Source of the DNA: Methylophaga sp. 41_12_T18
GTDB lineage: Bacteria; Pseudomonadota; Gammaproteobacteria; Nitrosococcales; Methylophagaceae
DNA: 34,812 nt
Assembly: GCA_002163115.1 (NCBI GenBank)
Contig: MAAI01000082.1
Location: 1 to 34,812, forward strand
Reading direction: 5' to 3'
The notes beneath the pieces were generated by a model. The model did no database searches, was not told the origin of the DNA, and saw only the letters and a list, made by a program, of their open reading frames with translations. The position numbers and the translations under genes were made by a program. Of the stretch, positions 1-7,892 are shown piece by piece; position 1 is the stretch's first letter; each line of letters begins with the position of its first letter.

Positions 1-227
1 TGACGGTTTTCTGTTTCATATTCCACGTGTGATGTAGCGATTGTAATACCGCGCTCTCTTTCTTCTGGCGCGTTATCGATATCAGCGAAATCTTTTGCTT
101 CACCACCTTGAAGCTCGGCCATTACTTTTGTAATCGCTGCCGTCAAAGTCGTTTTACCATGATCAACGTGACCAATCGTGCCCACATTGACGTGGGGCTT
201 CGTTCTTTCAAATTTCTCTTTAGACAT
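1..227 (-). CDS. tuf: Elongation factor Tu, N-terminal part (runs off the window)
   Basis: Only the first 75 codons are present; the gene continues beyond position 1. EF-Tu is the GTPase that brings aminoacyl-tRNA to the ribosome. The translation starts [19 protein letters not shown], followed by the P-loop GHVDHGKT at about residues 19-26 and the switch region EERERGITI, all canonical for EF-Tu. The ATG at 227-225 is preceded by GGGGAG seven bases upstream. The gene is last in the visible tRNA-Tyr/Gly/Thr-tuf transcript, the same order as the tufB operon of Escherichia coli. No stop or frameshift is seen. Identification is near certain. Whether this is the only tuf copy cannot be told. Confidence 0.97.
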   Translation of the reverse strand, partial: MSKEKFERTKPHVNVGTIGHVDHGKTTLTAAITKVMAELQGGEAKDFADIDNAPEERERGITIATSHVEYETENR

Positions 228-305
228 GACTAGTCTCCCCGTCAATATTATCTAGCTATAACAAAAACAAAACAGACAAGAAAATCCCTGTCTAATCAAA
301 AATTG

Positions 306-381
306 TGGAGCCCACAATCAGAATCGAACTGATGACCTCATCCTTACCATGGATGCGCTCTACCGACTGAGCTATGCGGGC
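306..381 (-). tRNA. thrT: tRNA-Thr (GGT)
   Basis: The minus strand folds as a 76-nt cloverleaf. The acceptor GCCCGCA pairs with TGTGGGC and the 3' end is an encoded TCCA. The D arm contains AGCTCAGTCGGTAGAGC, the anticodon loop reads ATGGTAA with anticodon GGT, and the T loop is GTTCGATTC. It lies between tRNA-Gly and tuf. Confidence 0.95.
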
Positions 382-398
382 CTAATTCCAACACGTTA

Positions 399-472
399 TG
401 GAGCGGGTGATGGGAATCGAACCCACGTGATCAGCTTGGAAGGCTGGAGTTCTACCATTGAACTACACCCGC
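399..472 (-). tRNA. glyT: tRNA-Gly (TCC)
   Basis: A 74-nt cloverleaf on the minus strand. The acceptor GCGGGTG pairs with CACCCGC and CCA is encoded. The anticodon loop is CTTCCAA, giving anticodon TCC, and the T loop is GTTCGATTC. It is separated from tRNA-Thr by 17 bases, consistent with one polycistronic precursor. Confidence 0.95.
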
Positions 473-490
473 GTAACTCTTCAAATCAAA

Positions 491-575
491 TGGTGGAGGG
501 GGGAGGATTCGAACCTCCGAAGGATGAACCGTCAGATTTACAGTCTGATCCCTTTGGCCGCTCGGGAACCCCTCC
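491..575 (-). tRNA. tyrU: tRNA-Tyr (GTA)
   Basis: An 85-nt class II tRNA on the minus strand with a long variable arm. The acceptor GGAGGGG pairs with CCCCTCC, CCA is encoded, the anticodon loop CTGTAAA carries GTA, and the T loop is GTTCGAATC. It is the first tRNA of the operon. The thrU gene that precedes tyrU in Escherichia coli is not present upstream. Confidence 0.95.
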
Positions 576-681
576 ACTAAAAAAACGGCATTTTCCAGAA
601 ATCCGCCCTTCTTGTCAACAACTAAAGTAAATTAAAATACAATTACTGCATTTCGGCTATAAACCTTAGTCGTTTAGAAGG

Positions 682-710
682 ATTATAACTGCGCCGATAA
701 ACAAGCCATA
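682..710 (-). promoter_or_regulatory. Candidate sigma70 promoter of the tRNA-tuf operon
   Basis: On the minus strand a perfect TATAAT lies at 687-682, about 107 bases upstream of the 5' end of tRNA-Tyr. A weak -35 (TATGGC, 710-705) is spaced 17 bases away. It is the only good -10 in the interval between the tRNAs and hslV. The call rests on the -10 alone. Confidence 0.4.
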
Positions 711-759
711 GTATACTATTTGCGCTTATATTTTCAGTATTTATGTTCAGGAGTTTTAT

Positions 760-1305
760 ATGGAGCAGTACCGCGGTACTACTATATTGTCATACCGTCG
801 TAATGGCCAAGTTGTTATTGGTGGCGATGGCCAAGTTAGCCTTGGTAATACGGTAATGAAAGGAAATGCGCGTAAAGTACGCCGTTTATACAATGACCAA
901 GTTATTGCAGGATTTGCCGGTGGCACAGCGGATGCATTTACCTTATTTGAACGTTTTGAAGCTAAACTTGAAAAACATCAAGGTAACTTAACTCGTAGCG
1001 CACTTGAATTAGCAAAAGACTGGCGCACTGATCGCATGATGCGCCGTTTAGAAGCTTTACTTGCTGTTGCCGATAGTAAATCATCACTTATTATTACAGG
1101 TAATGGCGATGTTATTGAACCGGAACATGGTTTAATGGCGATTGGCTCTGGTGGCCCCTTTGCCCAATCAGCGGCAACAGCATTAATGGAAAATACCGAA
1201 TTAAGTGCTCGTGATATTGTTGAAAAGAGCCTTAATATTGCTGCAGACATCTGTATCTATACCAACCATAACCTTACTATTGAAACATTAGACAGCGAGT
1301 CATAA
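760..1305 (+). CDS. hslV: HslV, ATP-dependent protease peptidase subunit (ClpQ)
   Basis: HslV is the proteolytic ring of the HslUV (ClpYQ) cytoplasmic protease, an N-terminal-threonine hydrolase that degrades misfolded and regulatory proteins. The 181-residue protein has the family blocks [31 protein letters not shown] and AIGSGGP. It begins MEQYRGTT, so the catalytic threonine would be Thr7 behind a six-residue leader that must be removed between Gly6 and Thr7; many family members need only Met removal. The ATG follows an AGGAG-type ribosome binding site (CAGGAG). hslU begins nine bases after the stop, so the two subunits are co-transcribed. Confidence 0.97.
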   Translation: MEQYRGTTILSYRRNGQVVIGGDGQVSLGNTVMKGNARKVRRLYNDQVIAGFAGGTADAFTLFERFEAKLEKHQGNLTRSALELAKDWRTDRMMRRLEALLAVADSKSSLIITGNGDVIEPEHGLMAIGSGGPFAQSAATALMENTELSARDIVEKSLNIAADICIYTNHNLTIETLDSES

Positions 1306-1314
1306 TAAATCACT

Positions 1315-2637
1315 ATGCAAGTATTAACTCCAAAACAAATTGTTCAAGAGCTTGATAAACATATCATTGGTCAGCAAGCAGCAAAAAAAGCGGTCGCTAT
1401 TGCTTTACGTAATCGCTGGCGTCGTAAGCAACTATCCTCTGAGTTACAGCATGAAATCACGCCTAAAAATATTTTGATGATTGGTCCTACTGGTGTTGGT
1501 AAAACTGAAATTGCTCGTCGTCTTGCTAGCCTTGCTAATGCGCCTTTTATCAAAATTGAAGCGACCAAGTTCACCGAAGTCGGCTATGTAGGTCGAGATG
1601 TTGAGTCGATTATTCGCGACTTAGCTGAAACTGCAATGAAGATGTTACGTGAACAGGCCATCACTGCTGTAGAAGCTCGAGCTCAAGATGCTGCGGAAGA
1701 ACGAATCTTAGATGCTTTATTATCGCCAGCACGTGATCAAGAAACTGATGAAGATTCCACTACACGCCAGCGCTTTCGTAAAATGTTGCGTGAAAGTAAG
1801 TTGGACGACCGTGAAATTGAATTAGAACTAAATGCACCTAGCGTTGGTGTTGAAATAATGTCCCCTCCTGGCATGGAAGAAATGACTAACCAGTTGCAAG
1901 ATATGTTTCAAAATATGGGTTCTGCTCGCAAATCAACTCGTAAACTGACCGTTGAAAAAGCACTGCGGGCATTAACCGAAGAAGAAGCCGATAAGCTTAT
2001 CAATGAAGAAGACTTAAAAGTTCAAGTCATCGAAGAAGTTGAACAAAATGGTATCGTTTTCTTAGATGAAATAGATAAAATCACTCACCGCAGTGATGGT
2101 AGCGGTAGCGGTGCTGATGTATCACGTGCTGGTGTGCAACGTGACTTACTACCCTTGGTTGAAGGCAGTACCGTTTCAACTAAATACGGCATGATTAAAA
2201 CAGATCACATCTTATTTATCGCATCAGGTGCATTTCACTTAAGTAAGCCTGCTGATTTAATCCCTGAACTACAAGGTCGTCTACCTATTAGGGTTGAACT
2301 TGATGCCTTAGGTGCAAAAGAGTTTGTCCGTATTTTAACGGAACCTGATGCCTCATTAACCGAGCAATATATTGCTTTATTAGCGACTGAAAATACCCAA
2401 TTAGAATTTACTGATGAAGGACTGCAACGACTTGCTGAGTTGGCATGGCAAGTAAATGAGCAAACTGAAAACATTGGCGCTCGCCGCTTACACACTTTGT
2501 TAGAAAAGCTATTAGAAGAAGTATCTTTTGATGCCAGCCATGAAGATGCAACGCCTGTTGTTATTGATGCTGACTATGTTAATAGCCAACTAACCGTATT
2601 AGTAGAAGACGAAGACTTGTCTCGTTATATTCTTTAG
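1315..2637 (+). CDS. hslU: HslU, AAA+ unfoldase of the HslUV protease (ClpY)
   Basis: HslU is the hexameric ATPase that unfolds substrates and feeds them to HslV. The 440-residue length matches the family (443 in Escherichia coli). Visible motifs are Walker A GPTGVGKT (57-64), the pore loop GYVG (90-93), Walker B IVFLDEID (247-254), the acidic intermediate domain between them, sensor-2 region IGARRLHT, and the conserved C-terminal tail ending DLSRYIL, which inserts into HslV. It directly follows hslV, and a DUF971 gene starts 12 bases after its stop. All key residues are intact. Confidence 0.98.
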   Translation: MQVLTPKQIVQELDKHIIGQQAAKKAVAIALRNRWRRKQLSSELQHEITPKNILMIGPTGVGKTEIARRLASLANAPFIKIEATKFTEVGYVGRDVESIIRDLAETAMKMLREQAITAVEARAQDAAEERILDALLSPARDQETDEDSTTRQRFRKMLRESKLDDREIELELNAPSVGVEIMSPPGMEEMTNQLQDMFQNMGSARKSTRKLTVEKALRALTEEEADKLINEEDLKVQVIEEVEQNGIVFLDEIDKITHRSDGSGSGADVSRAGVQRDLLPLVEGSTVSTKYGMIKTDHILFIASGAFHLSKPADLIPELQGRLPIRVELDALGAKEFVRILTEPDASLTEQYIALLATENTQLEFTDEGLQRLAELAWQVNEQTENIGARRLHTLLEKLLEEVSFDASHEDATPVVIDADYVNSQLTVLVEDEDLSRYIL

Positions 2638-2649
2638 GAAATAAATCGC

Positions 2650-3006
2650 ATGGCAAATCAAACGATACCCAGTGGCATCACCTTACATAAAAAGTCTAAA
2701 TCTTTAGAACTTAATTATGGTGATGCTAGTTACTTACTCACCGCCGAATATCTACGGGTGTATTCGCCGTCGGCAGAAGTACAAGGTCATGGTCCTGGCC
2801 AAGAAGTCTTGCAAACACATAAAGAAAATGTCGGCATTAATCAAATTGAACCTGTTGGTAACTATGCCTTAAAAATCTATTTTGATGACGGTCACGATAG
2901 CGGTCTATTCACATGGGACCACCTTTATCAATTAGCGACTGAATACGATGAACATTGGCAAGATTACTTAAACCGGCTCCAACAAGCTGGTTACCAACGA
3001 CAATAA
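2650..3006 (+). CDS. DUF971 (GBBH-like N-terminal domain) small protein
   Basis: A 118-residue protein matching the DUF971 family, which resembles the N-terminal domain of gamma-butyrobetaine hydroxylase. Visible hallmarks are [10 protein letters not shown] near the N terminus, the block [20 protein letters not shown], then [23 protein letters not shown]. The biochemical role is not known to me; related proteins have been linked to iron-sulfur or scaffold functions. It sits 12 bases after hslU and 17 bases before ubiE. As I recall, the same hslVU-DUF971 order occurs in pseudomonads, so it is probably a genuine operon member. Confidence 0.88.
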   Translation: MANQTIPSGITLHKKSKSLELNYGDASYLLTAEYLRVYSPSAEVQGHGPGQEVLQTHKENVGINQIEPVGNYALKIYFDDGHDSGLFTWDHLYQLATEYDEHWQDYLNRLQQAGYQRQ

Positions 3007-3023
3007 TAATAAAGGTATCGCTT

Positions 3024-3770
3024 GTGGAACAGAAAAATACCACCCATTTTGGTTACAAAGAAGTCCCTGTCGCTGACAAAGTTAAACATGTTGCAGGCGT
3101 ATTTCATTCTGTCGCTGGTAAATACGACTTGATGAATGATCTGATGTCGATGGGCGTACATCGTTTATGGAAGCGCTTTACCCTGCATACTAGCGGTGTT
3201 CGTCGTGGTGCAAAAGTATTAGATATCGCCGGTGGCACCGGCGACCTCGCCTTAAAGTTTTCCAAAATGGTCGGCAGTACCGGGCAAGTGATATTGGCAG
3301 ATATTAATGCCAGCATGCTTAATGTTGGTCGCGATCGGCTGACTGACTTAGGCATCACCGGTAATATCAATTATGTGCAAGCCAATGCAGAATGCCTGCC
3401 CTTCCCTGATAACAGCTTTGATTGTATTACCATTGCCTTTGGCTTGCGTAATGTAACCGATAAAGATGCTGCTTTACGTTCTATGCATCGCATACTAAAG
3501 CCAGGTGGTCAGTTATTAGTATTAGAGTTTTCGCAACCTGATGGTTGGTTGGCACCGATTTACGATACCTATTCATTTAAGCTATTACCTAAAATCGGTA
3601 AAATATTTAGCGGCGATGAAGAAAGTTACCGTTACCTCGCTGAATCCATTCGCATGCATCCCGATCAAGAAACATTAAAATCGATGATGACTGATGCCGG
3701 TTTTGAACGCTGTGATTATAATAATATGTCTGCTGGTATCGTCGCCCTGCATAGCGGCTACAAATTCTAA
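3024..3770 (+). CDS. ubiE: UbiE, ubiquinone/menaquinone biosynthesis C-methyltransferase
   Basis: UbiE is the SAM-dependent methyltransferase that adds the ring C-methyl group in ubiquinone (and menaquinone) synthesis. I start it at GTG 3024, preceded by AAAGG eight bases upstream, giving 248 residues (251 in Escherichia coli). The longer frame from 2955 would overlap the previous gene and add unrelated residues. SAM motif I is [10 protein letters not shown] (65-74). The downstream blocks [14 protein letters not shown] and [15 protein letters not shown] are typical. It ends ALHSGYKF, like its homologues. ubiJ follows five bases after the stop. Confidence 0.96.
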   Translation: MEQKNTTHFGYKEVPVADKVKHVAGVFHSVAGKYDLMNDLMSMGVHRLWKRFTLHTSGVRRGAKVLDIAGGTGDLALKFSKMVGSTGQVILADINASMLNVGRDRLTDLGITGNINYVQANAECLPFPDNSFDCITIAFGLRNVTDKDAALRSMHRILKPGGQLLVLEFSQPDGWLAPIYDTYSFKLLPKIGKIFSGDEESYRYLAESIRMHPDQETLKSMMTDAGFERCDYNNMSAGIVALHSGYKF

Positions 3771-3775
3771 CTCAG

Positions 3776-4366
3776 ATGACAATGTTATTAAAACCAGCTG
3801 AATTGACTCTTAACGCCGCTTTAAACCTCGATCCAGAAAGCAAACAAAAACTAGTACAATTTGAGCAGCGCAGTCTGGTTATTGAAATAACAGATATTAC
3901 TTATACGATCAGCGTTGCAATCAATCAGCAGCAATTAGTATTAGCCAACAATGCTCTCGACGCAGCGGACCTTACTATCTCTGCTAATGCCATCACGCTT
4001 ATCAGACTTGGCCAAAATCCAGATAACTTGTTTTCATCCGATGTTGAGATCCATGGTGATGTGCAGTTTGCCAAACAACTACAAGACTTTATCGAAGGCT
4101 TTGATTTTGACTGGGAAGCACTCCTCGCTAAACTTACCGGTGACACCTTAGCTTATCCCATCGCTCATGGTTTACGCCAAGCAGCTAGCTGGGCAACGTC
4201 GACCCAGCAATCTATGCAGCTCAATTTGGCAGAATATCTTCGTGAAGAAGCTCGTATCCTTCCTGACAAATCACAAATTAATGACTATTTAACCGACATT
4301 GATAAACTCCGCGCTGACTTTGATCGACTAGAAGCTCGAATTAATCGATTACAAGGGAATAAATAA
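3776..4366 (+). CDS. ubiJ: UbiJ, SCP2-domain accessory factor of ubiquinone biosynthesis
   Basis: A 196-residue protein with an N-terminal sterol-carrier (SCP2-like) lipid-binding fold (about residues 10-115) and a C-terminal helical region with heptad character (LRADFDRLEARINRLQ). UbiJ, with UbiK, supports assembly of the soluble Ubi complex and probably binds the prenyl tail of the intermediates. The position between ubiE and ubiB is the classical one and is the strongest argument for the name. Its TAA stop overlaps the ubiB ATG by one base (TAATG), implying translational coupling. Confidence 0.9.
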   Translation: MTMLLKPAELTLNAALNLDPESKQKLVQFEQRSLVIEITDITYTISVAINQQQLVLANNALDAADLTISANAITLIRLGQNPDNLFSSDVEIHGDVQFAKQLQDFIEGFDFDWEALLAKLTGDTLAYPIAHGLRQAASWATSTQQSMQLNLAEYLREEARILPDKSQINDYLTDIDKLRADFDRLEARINRLQGNK

Positions 4367-6033
4367 TGAAAGTCAGACAAGTGTTTCGACTCATTCAAAT
4401 CAACCATGTATTAGCCAAACATCGACTTGATGACATCATTCAAGCGACCCATATTTTACGGCCGCTACGTTATCTGAGTTTTTTATCACCTTATCGCTGG
4501 CGCAATAAAACAGATGTGCCTCGTGGCGAGAGATTAAGACTCGCTTTGCAAGATCTTGGTCCTATTTTTGTAAAAGTAGGTCAATTATTATCGACACGGC
4601 GCGACTTATTACCAGAAGATATTGCTGATTCTCTGGCCAAACTACAAGATCAAGTTGAACCATTTTCCAACGAACAAGCGCTAGCTATCATCCAACAAAC
4701 TTATGGTGAACACGCTATTGCAGAGTATTTCAGCCATATTGATGAATCTCCTTTAGCATCAGCATCTGTCGCCCAAGTACATGCAGCACAATTGATTGAT
4801 GGCACAGAAGTCGTACTAAAAATTATTCGTCCCAATATTAAACAAGCCATTAAACGCGACGTAGACTTATTACATACCCTCGCCGCTTTAGCGGAACGGT
4901 ATTGGTCAGAAGGCAAACGCCTTCGTCCTAAAGAAATAGTTAACGAACTAGAAAAAAACCTGTTTGATGAGCTTGATATGATGCGTGAAGCAGCATCAGC
5001 CTCCCAACTTCGACGTAACTTTGAAGATGGCTCTTTATTATATGTGCCCGAAATACATTGGCCATTAACCAAGAATAAACTATTAGTTCAAGAACGCATC
5101 TATGGCACCCCGATCGGTGACATCGCGGCTTTAAAGCAACAAAATGTAAATCTGGAACGCTTAGCAGAAGTCGGTGTAGAAATATTCTTTACCCAAGTGT
5201 TCAAACACAGCTTCTTCCATGCTGATATGCATCCCGGCAATATCATGGTTGATGCCAGTAATCCTGAACAGCCGCGTTATATCGCCGTTGATTTTGGCAT
5301 CATGGGTACACTCGCCCCTGATGACCAACGCTATTTGGCTGAAAACTTCTTAGCCTTCTTTAATCATGATTACCGCCGTGTCGCCGAACTACATATTCAA
5401 TCTGGTTGGGTGCCAGCCGATACCCGTATTGATGAATTTGAAGCCGCTATCCGCAGTGTTTGTGAGCCTATTTTTGCCAAACCACTGAAAGAAATCTCCT
5501 TTGGCCAATTATTATTACGCCTATTCCAAACGGCACGCCGTTTTAATATGGAAGTACAGCCACAATTAGTTCTATTACAAAAAACACTGCTTAATGTTGA
5601 GGGCTTAGGTCGTCAGTTATATCCTGAACTCGATTTATGGAAAACAGCGAAACCGATACTTGAACAATGGATGCATGAAAAAATGGGCTGGCAAGCAGCC
5701 TTAGCAACATTCAAGCAAGAAGTGCCTAACTGGGCAGAAACGCTCCCCACCCTACCTCGCAAACTTCATGAAATCGCTCAGCAAGTACAAGCAGGTAAGC
5801 TCAAAATGCAGTTGTCTTCCCACGACTTACAGCAACTCAAACAAGAAGTACGTGATGCTAGTTTCCGAAATGCAGGAGCACTCAGTGGTGCAGCCTTTAT
5901 TATTGGTGCAGCCGTCATTAAAGGTTTAGATGGTTACGCACCATCAATGTTTATTGGTATTCCAACCATGAGCTGGGTTTTCGGCTTATGGGGTGGCATT
6001 CTGCTCTACCTTAGTCTTTCAGATAAGAAGTAA
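4366..6033 (+). CDS. ubiB: UbiB, atypical kinase-like protein required for ubiquinone biosynthesis
   Basis: A 555-residue member of the ABC1/ADCK/UbiB family. The KxGQ motif is KVGQ (70-73), the alanine-rich nucleotide loop is ASASVAQV (131-138) with the invariant lysine at K152, HADMHPGN at 285-292 carries the catalytic-loop residues, and VDFG is at 308-311. Two hydrophobic segments at the C terminus (about 505-525 and 530-550) anchor it in the inner membrane. Family members are ATPases thought to help extract ubiquinone precursors from the membrane. It is translationally coupled to ubiJ and followed six bases later by djlA. Confidence 0.97.
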   Translation: MKVRQVFRLIQINHVLAKHRLDDIIQATHILRPLRYLSFLSPYRWRNKTDVPRGERLRLALQDLGPIFVKVGQLLSTRRDLLPEDIADSLAKLQDQVEPFSNEQALAIIQQTYGEHAIAEYFSHIDESPLASASVAQVHAAQLIDGTEVVLKIIRPNIKQAIKRDVDLLHTLAALAERYWSEGKRLRPKEIVNELEKNLFDELDMMREAASASQLRRNFEDGSLLYVPEIHWPLTKNKLLVQERIYGTPIGDIAALKQQNVNLERLAEVGVEIFFTQVFKHSFFHADMHPGNIMVDASNPEQPRYIAVDFGIMGTLAPDDQRYLAENFLAFFNHDYRRVAELHIQSGWVPADTRIDEFEAAIRSVCEPIFAKPLKEISFGQLLLRLFQTARRFNMEVQPQLVLLQKTLLNVEGLGRQLYPELDLWKTAKPILEQWMHEKMGWQAALATFKQEVPNWAETLPTLPRKLHEIAQQVQAGKLKMQLSSHDLQQLKQEVRDASFRNAGALSGAAFIIGAAVIKGLDGYAPSMFIGIPTMSWVFGLWGGILLYLSLSDKK

Positions 6034-6039
6034 ATACAA

Positions 6040-6822
6040 ATGTTTAAATTAATTGGTATCGCCTTAGGTTATTACCTACTTGGCATCTTTGGCGCTTTTT
6101 TAGGTTATATGATCGGTAGCAGTGTTGATCGTGCTCGTGCTTATGGTATCGGTGGCGTAAACCCGCTGAGCGCAGGTCAGCGTCAAAAAGTCTTCCTCGA
6201 TACTGTGTTTGTCTTGATGGGCAAGTTAGCCAAAGCTGATGGTCATATCTCACGCGACGAAGTAGATCATGTTGAAGCCTTCATCAAAAAAGTGGGCATG
6301 ACTGCCGAACATCGCCAAGAAGCAATCAATCAATTTAAAAAAGGCTCTGCTACTGATTTTGATATGACTGAAACACTAGACCAATTTATGGCTAGCTGTG
6401 GACAGACACTCAATTTAAAACAAGTATTGTTAATGTACCTCACCGTAATGGCTTTAGCTGACGGTAAAGTTGATCCAGCAGAAAAAACAGTTTTAGAACA
6501 AATAGCACTGCATATTGGTTATAGCAAAGCAGAATTTAACCGTATCTTAGAAATGGTATTGAACCAGGCACACTTTGCTCAAGGCCAAACCAATCCTGCC
6601 GATGCTATTGCTGATGCTTATAAAGCCTTAGGTGTTACCGCTGACCAAACTGATCAACAGATCAAACGTGCCTATCGAAAACTAATGAGCCAATACCACC
6701 CTGACAAACTAATCGGCCAAGGTGTACCGGAAGATATGATCAAAGTTGCCACCGAGCAAGCGCAAGAAATTCAAGTAGCCTATGATTTAATTAAAAAACA
6801 TCGTGCTAAAACGACGCCTTAA
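6040..6822 (+). CDS. djlA: DjlA-type membrane-anchored J-domain co-chaperone
   Basis: The 260-residue protein has one N-terminal transmembrane segment (about 4-26) rich in glycine as in DjlA, a central TerB-like helical domain (about 50-175), and a C-terminal J domain (about 190-255) with HPD at 220-222. DjlA works with DnaK at the inner membrane face and influences envelope-stress signalling in enteric bacteria. The length is close to Escherichia coli DjlA (271). It lies at the end of the hslVU-ubi run; in many relatives tatABC follows ubiB, and that is not seen here. Confidence 0.92.
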   Translation: MFKLIGIALGYYLLGIFGAFLGYMIGSSVDRARAYGIGGVNPLSAGQRQKVFLDTVFVLMGKLAKADGHISRDEVDHVEAFIKKVGMTAEHRQEAINQFKKGSATDFDMTETLDQFMASCGQTLNLKQVLLMYLTVMALADGKVDPAEKTVLEQIALHIGYSKAEFNRILEMVLNQAHFAQGQTNPADAIADAYKALGVTADQTDQQIKRAYRKLMSQYHPDKLIGQGVPEDMIKVATEQAQEIQVAYDLIKKHRAKTTP

Positions 6823-6883
6823 TTCACATGATAAAAAGGGAGAGCCCTAGTACCAAAGTACTATAGGTATAGACAAAATACAT

Positions 6884-7000
6884 GTGTTACCCTTACCTCC
6901 GTAACACTTCAAACCAAGCCAAACTCGGTGTGAACCAAGGACGGAAAGTTACAGACCTTAAATGTATTTTTAAGGTGGCTGTGCTGCATTAAACTTAAGG
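6884..7000 (+). ncRNA. Cyclic-di-GMP-I (GEMM) riboswitch-like leader of the PEP-CTERM gene
   Basis: The leader contains GCCAAA, a stem-loop CTCGGT-GTGA-ACCAAG (6924-6939) closed by a GNRA tetraloop, and immediately GACGGAAAGTTACAG (6940-6954). This resembles the GEMM signature GACGCAAAGCC. A long third stem follows: ACAG/CTGT (6951-6954 with 6979-6982) and ACCTTAA/TTAAGGT (6955-6961 with 6970-6976), with two bulged G. The GNRA loop plus a long stem bearing its receptor is the class I c-di-GMP architecture. A further hairpin GTGTTAC/GTAACAC (6884-6907) precedes it. CCTTAA (6956-6961) can also pair with TTAAGG at the Shine-Dalgarno (6995-7000). The core differs from consensus at several bases, so the class call is probable, not certain. 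Confidence 0.55.
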
Positions 7001-7009
7001 AATAGATTA

Positions 7010-7756
7010 ATGAAAAAAGGTTTTATATTTGGCTTGCTAGCTCTGGCAAGCATCTCCTCAACAGCAATTGCAGCACCAACTACTCTGTCAACAATTAACA
7101 CTTGGGAAACAGCTACAGGTCTTCTTGCACCTTATCAAAACCAAGTAGGTATCGCTAGCTGGAATTATGATACCGATTTATCTGTAGCGACTTCCACATC
7201 TACAACATTAGCAAGTGGCACAACAATAACCACATATACCTCTCCCTCGTATACGCTTACAGGTACTGGAGGGACATCATTTGAGAACCAAACATTTAGT
7301 TATAGCGTGATAAATAATATCAGTCCTGCAACTGATATCTCTGCAATTCTAAATAGCGCGATTGTCAGCTCTGATCTGCTTGATAAAATGGTCACTCCTC
7401 ATGGTTTAAATCCTAACGACACATACGACATGGTGTTATTTGATGTAAATCATGCATTTGCTACTGACCCAACGTCAGGCATATATTTAAGCGGACTGAA
7501 TATTTTCAAGGAAGATTTTTTCTCAAGTACAATATCATCTCTTCCAACAGCTGAAGAACTAGTTAGTAACAGTCTTTTTACATATGGCGTATTAACGGCA
7601 AGAGAAGTTACGAATACTAATCCAACCATTCATGGTTATGCTAGCTTTGCAACATCTCCGTCTGCAGTACCCGTACCTGCAGCAGCCTTGATGTTTGCAC
7701 CGGCGTTATTAGGCTTCTTAGGCCTGCGTCGCAAAACTAAAAACATAACAGCTTAG
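7010..7756 (+). CDS. PEP-CTERM (VPxPA-type) sorting-domain exported protein
   Basis: A 248-residue secreted protein of unknown function. It has a Sec signal peptide (MKKGFIFGLLALASISSTAIA, cleavage near residue 21), a Ser/Thr-rich body without a fold I recognise, and a C-terminal sorting tripartite: VPVPAAA, a hydrophobic helix (LMFAPALLGFLGL) and a basic RRKTK tail. This is the VPLPA variant of the PEP-CTERM signal, processed by exosortases and linked to exopolysaccharide or surface display. No exosortase lies in this window. AAGG at 6997-7000 is its ribosome binding site. The leader appears to be a c-di-GMP-I riboswitch, so expression is probably tied to cyclic-di-GMP. A strong terminator follows at 7781. 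Confidence 0.88.
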   Translation: MKKGFIFGLLALASISSTAIAAPTTLSTINTWETATGLLAPYQNQVGIASWNYDTDLSVATSTSTTLASGTTITTYTSPSYTLTGTGGTSFENQTFSYSVINNISPATDISAILNSAIVSSDLLDKMVTPHGLNPNDTYDMVLFDVNHAFATDPTSGIYLSGLNIFKEDFFSSTISSLPTAEELVSNSLFTYGVLTAREVTNTNPTIHGYASFATSPSAVPVPAAALMFAPALLGFLGLRRKTKNITA

Positions 7757-7780
7757 ACAACTTAACTCGAACAACAAAAA

Positions 7781-7810
7781 AGCCGTAGTGGATTCACTAC
7801 GGCTTTTTTT
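7781..7810 (+). terminator. Rho-independent terminator, bidirectional
   Basis: A perfect 10-bp stem AGCCGTAGTG/CACTACGGCT with loop GATT (7781-7804) is followed by six T. A run of A on the left gives the minus strand a T tract too. It lies between the PEP-CTERM gene and the convergent hmp, and can stop both. Almost the same hairpin recurs at 9641. Confidence 0.93.
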
Positions 7811-7892
7811 CGTCTCAGCAAAGGTGACTTACTAACCAGCTTGTTACCAACACGATAGTAAAACACCATCCAACACTAGACACCTTTACTTC

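Noticed and set aside
349-630. 93-codon open frame on the plus strand through the tRNA cluster
   Set aside because: It is antisense to three clear tRNA genes; the frame is a by-product of tRNA sequence.
580-759. Search for a fourth tRNA (thrU) upstream of tRNA-Tyr
   Set aside because: No acceptor/T-loop pair or anticodon arm can be built in this interval.
2955-3023. Longer N terminus for ubiE from an ATG inside the DUF971 gene
   Set aside because: The extra residues are unlike UbiE and overlap the DUF971 gene; GTG 3024 has a good ribosome site and gives the family length.
3104-3370. Antisense open frames inside ubiE, secD, fliK, cheB and the MCP genes (for example 25990-26358, 29086-29499, 33025-33453)
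   Set aside because: They are shadows of strongly supported genes, have no ribosome sites of note, and show low-complexity antisense composition.
6837-6862. Two small hairpins (AGGG-AGAG-CCCT and TAGTAC-CAAA-GTACTA) after djlA as a terminator
   Set aside because: Short stems without any T run; termination of the djlA transcript cannot be supported from them.
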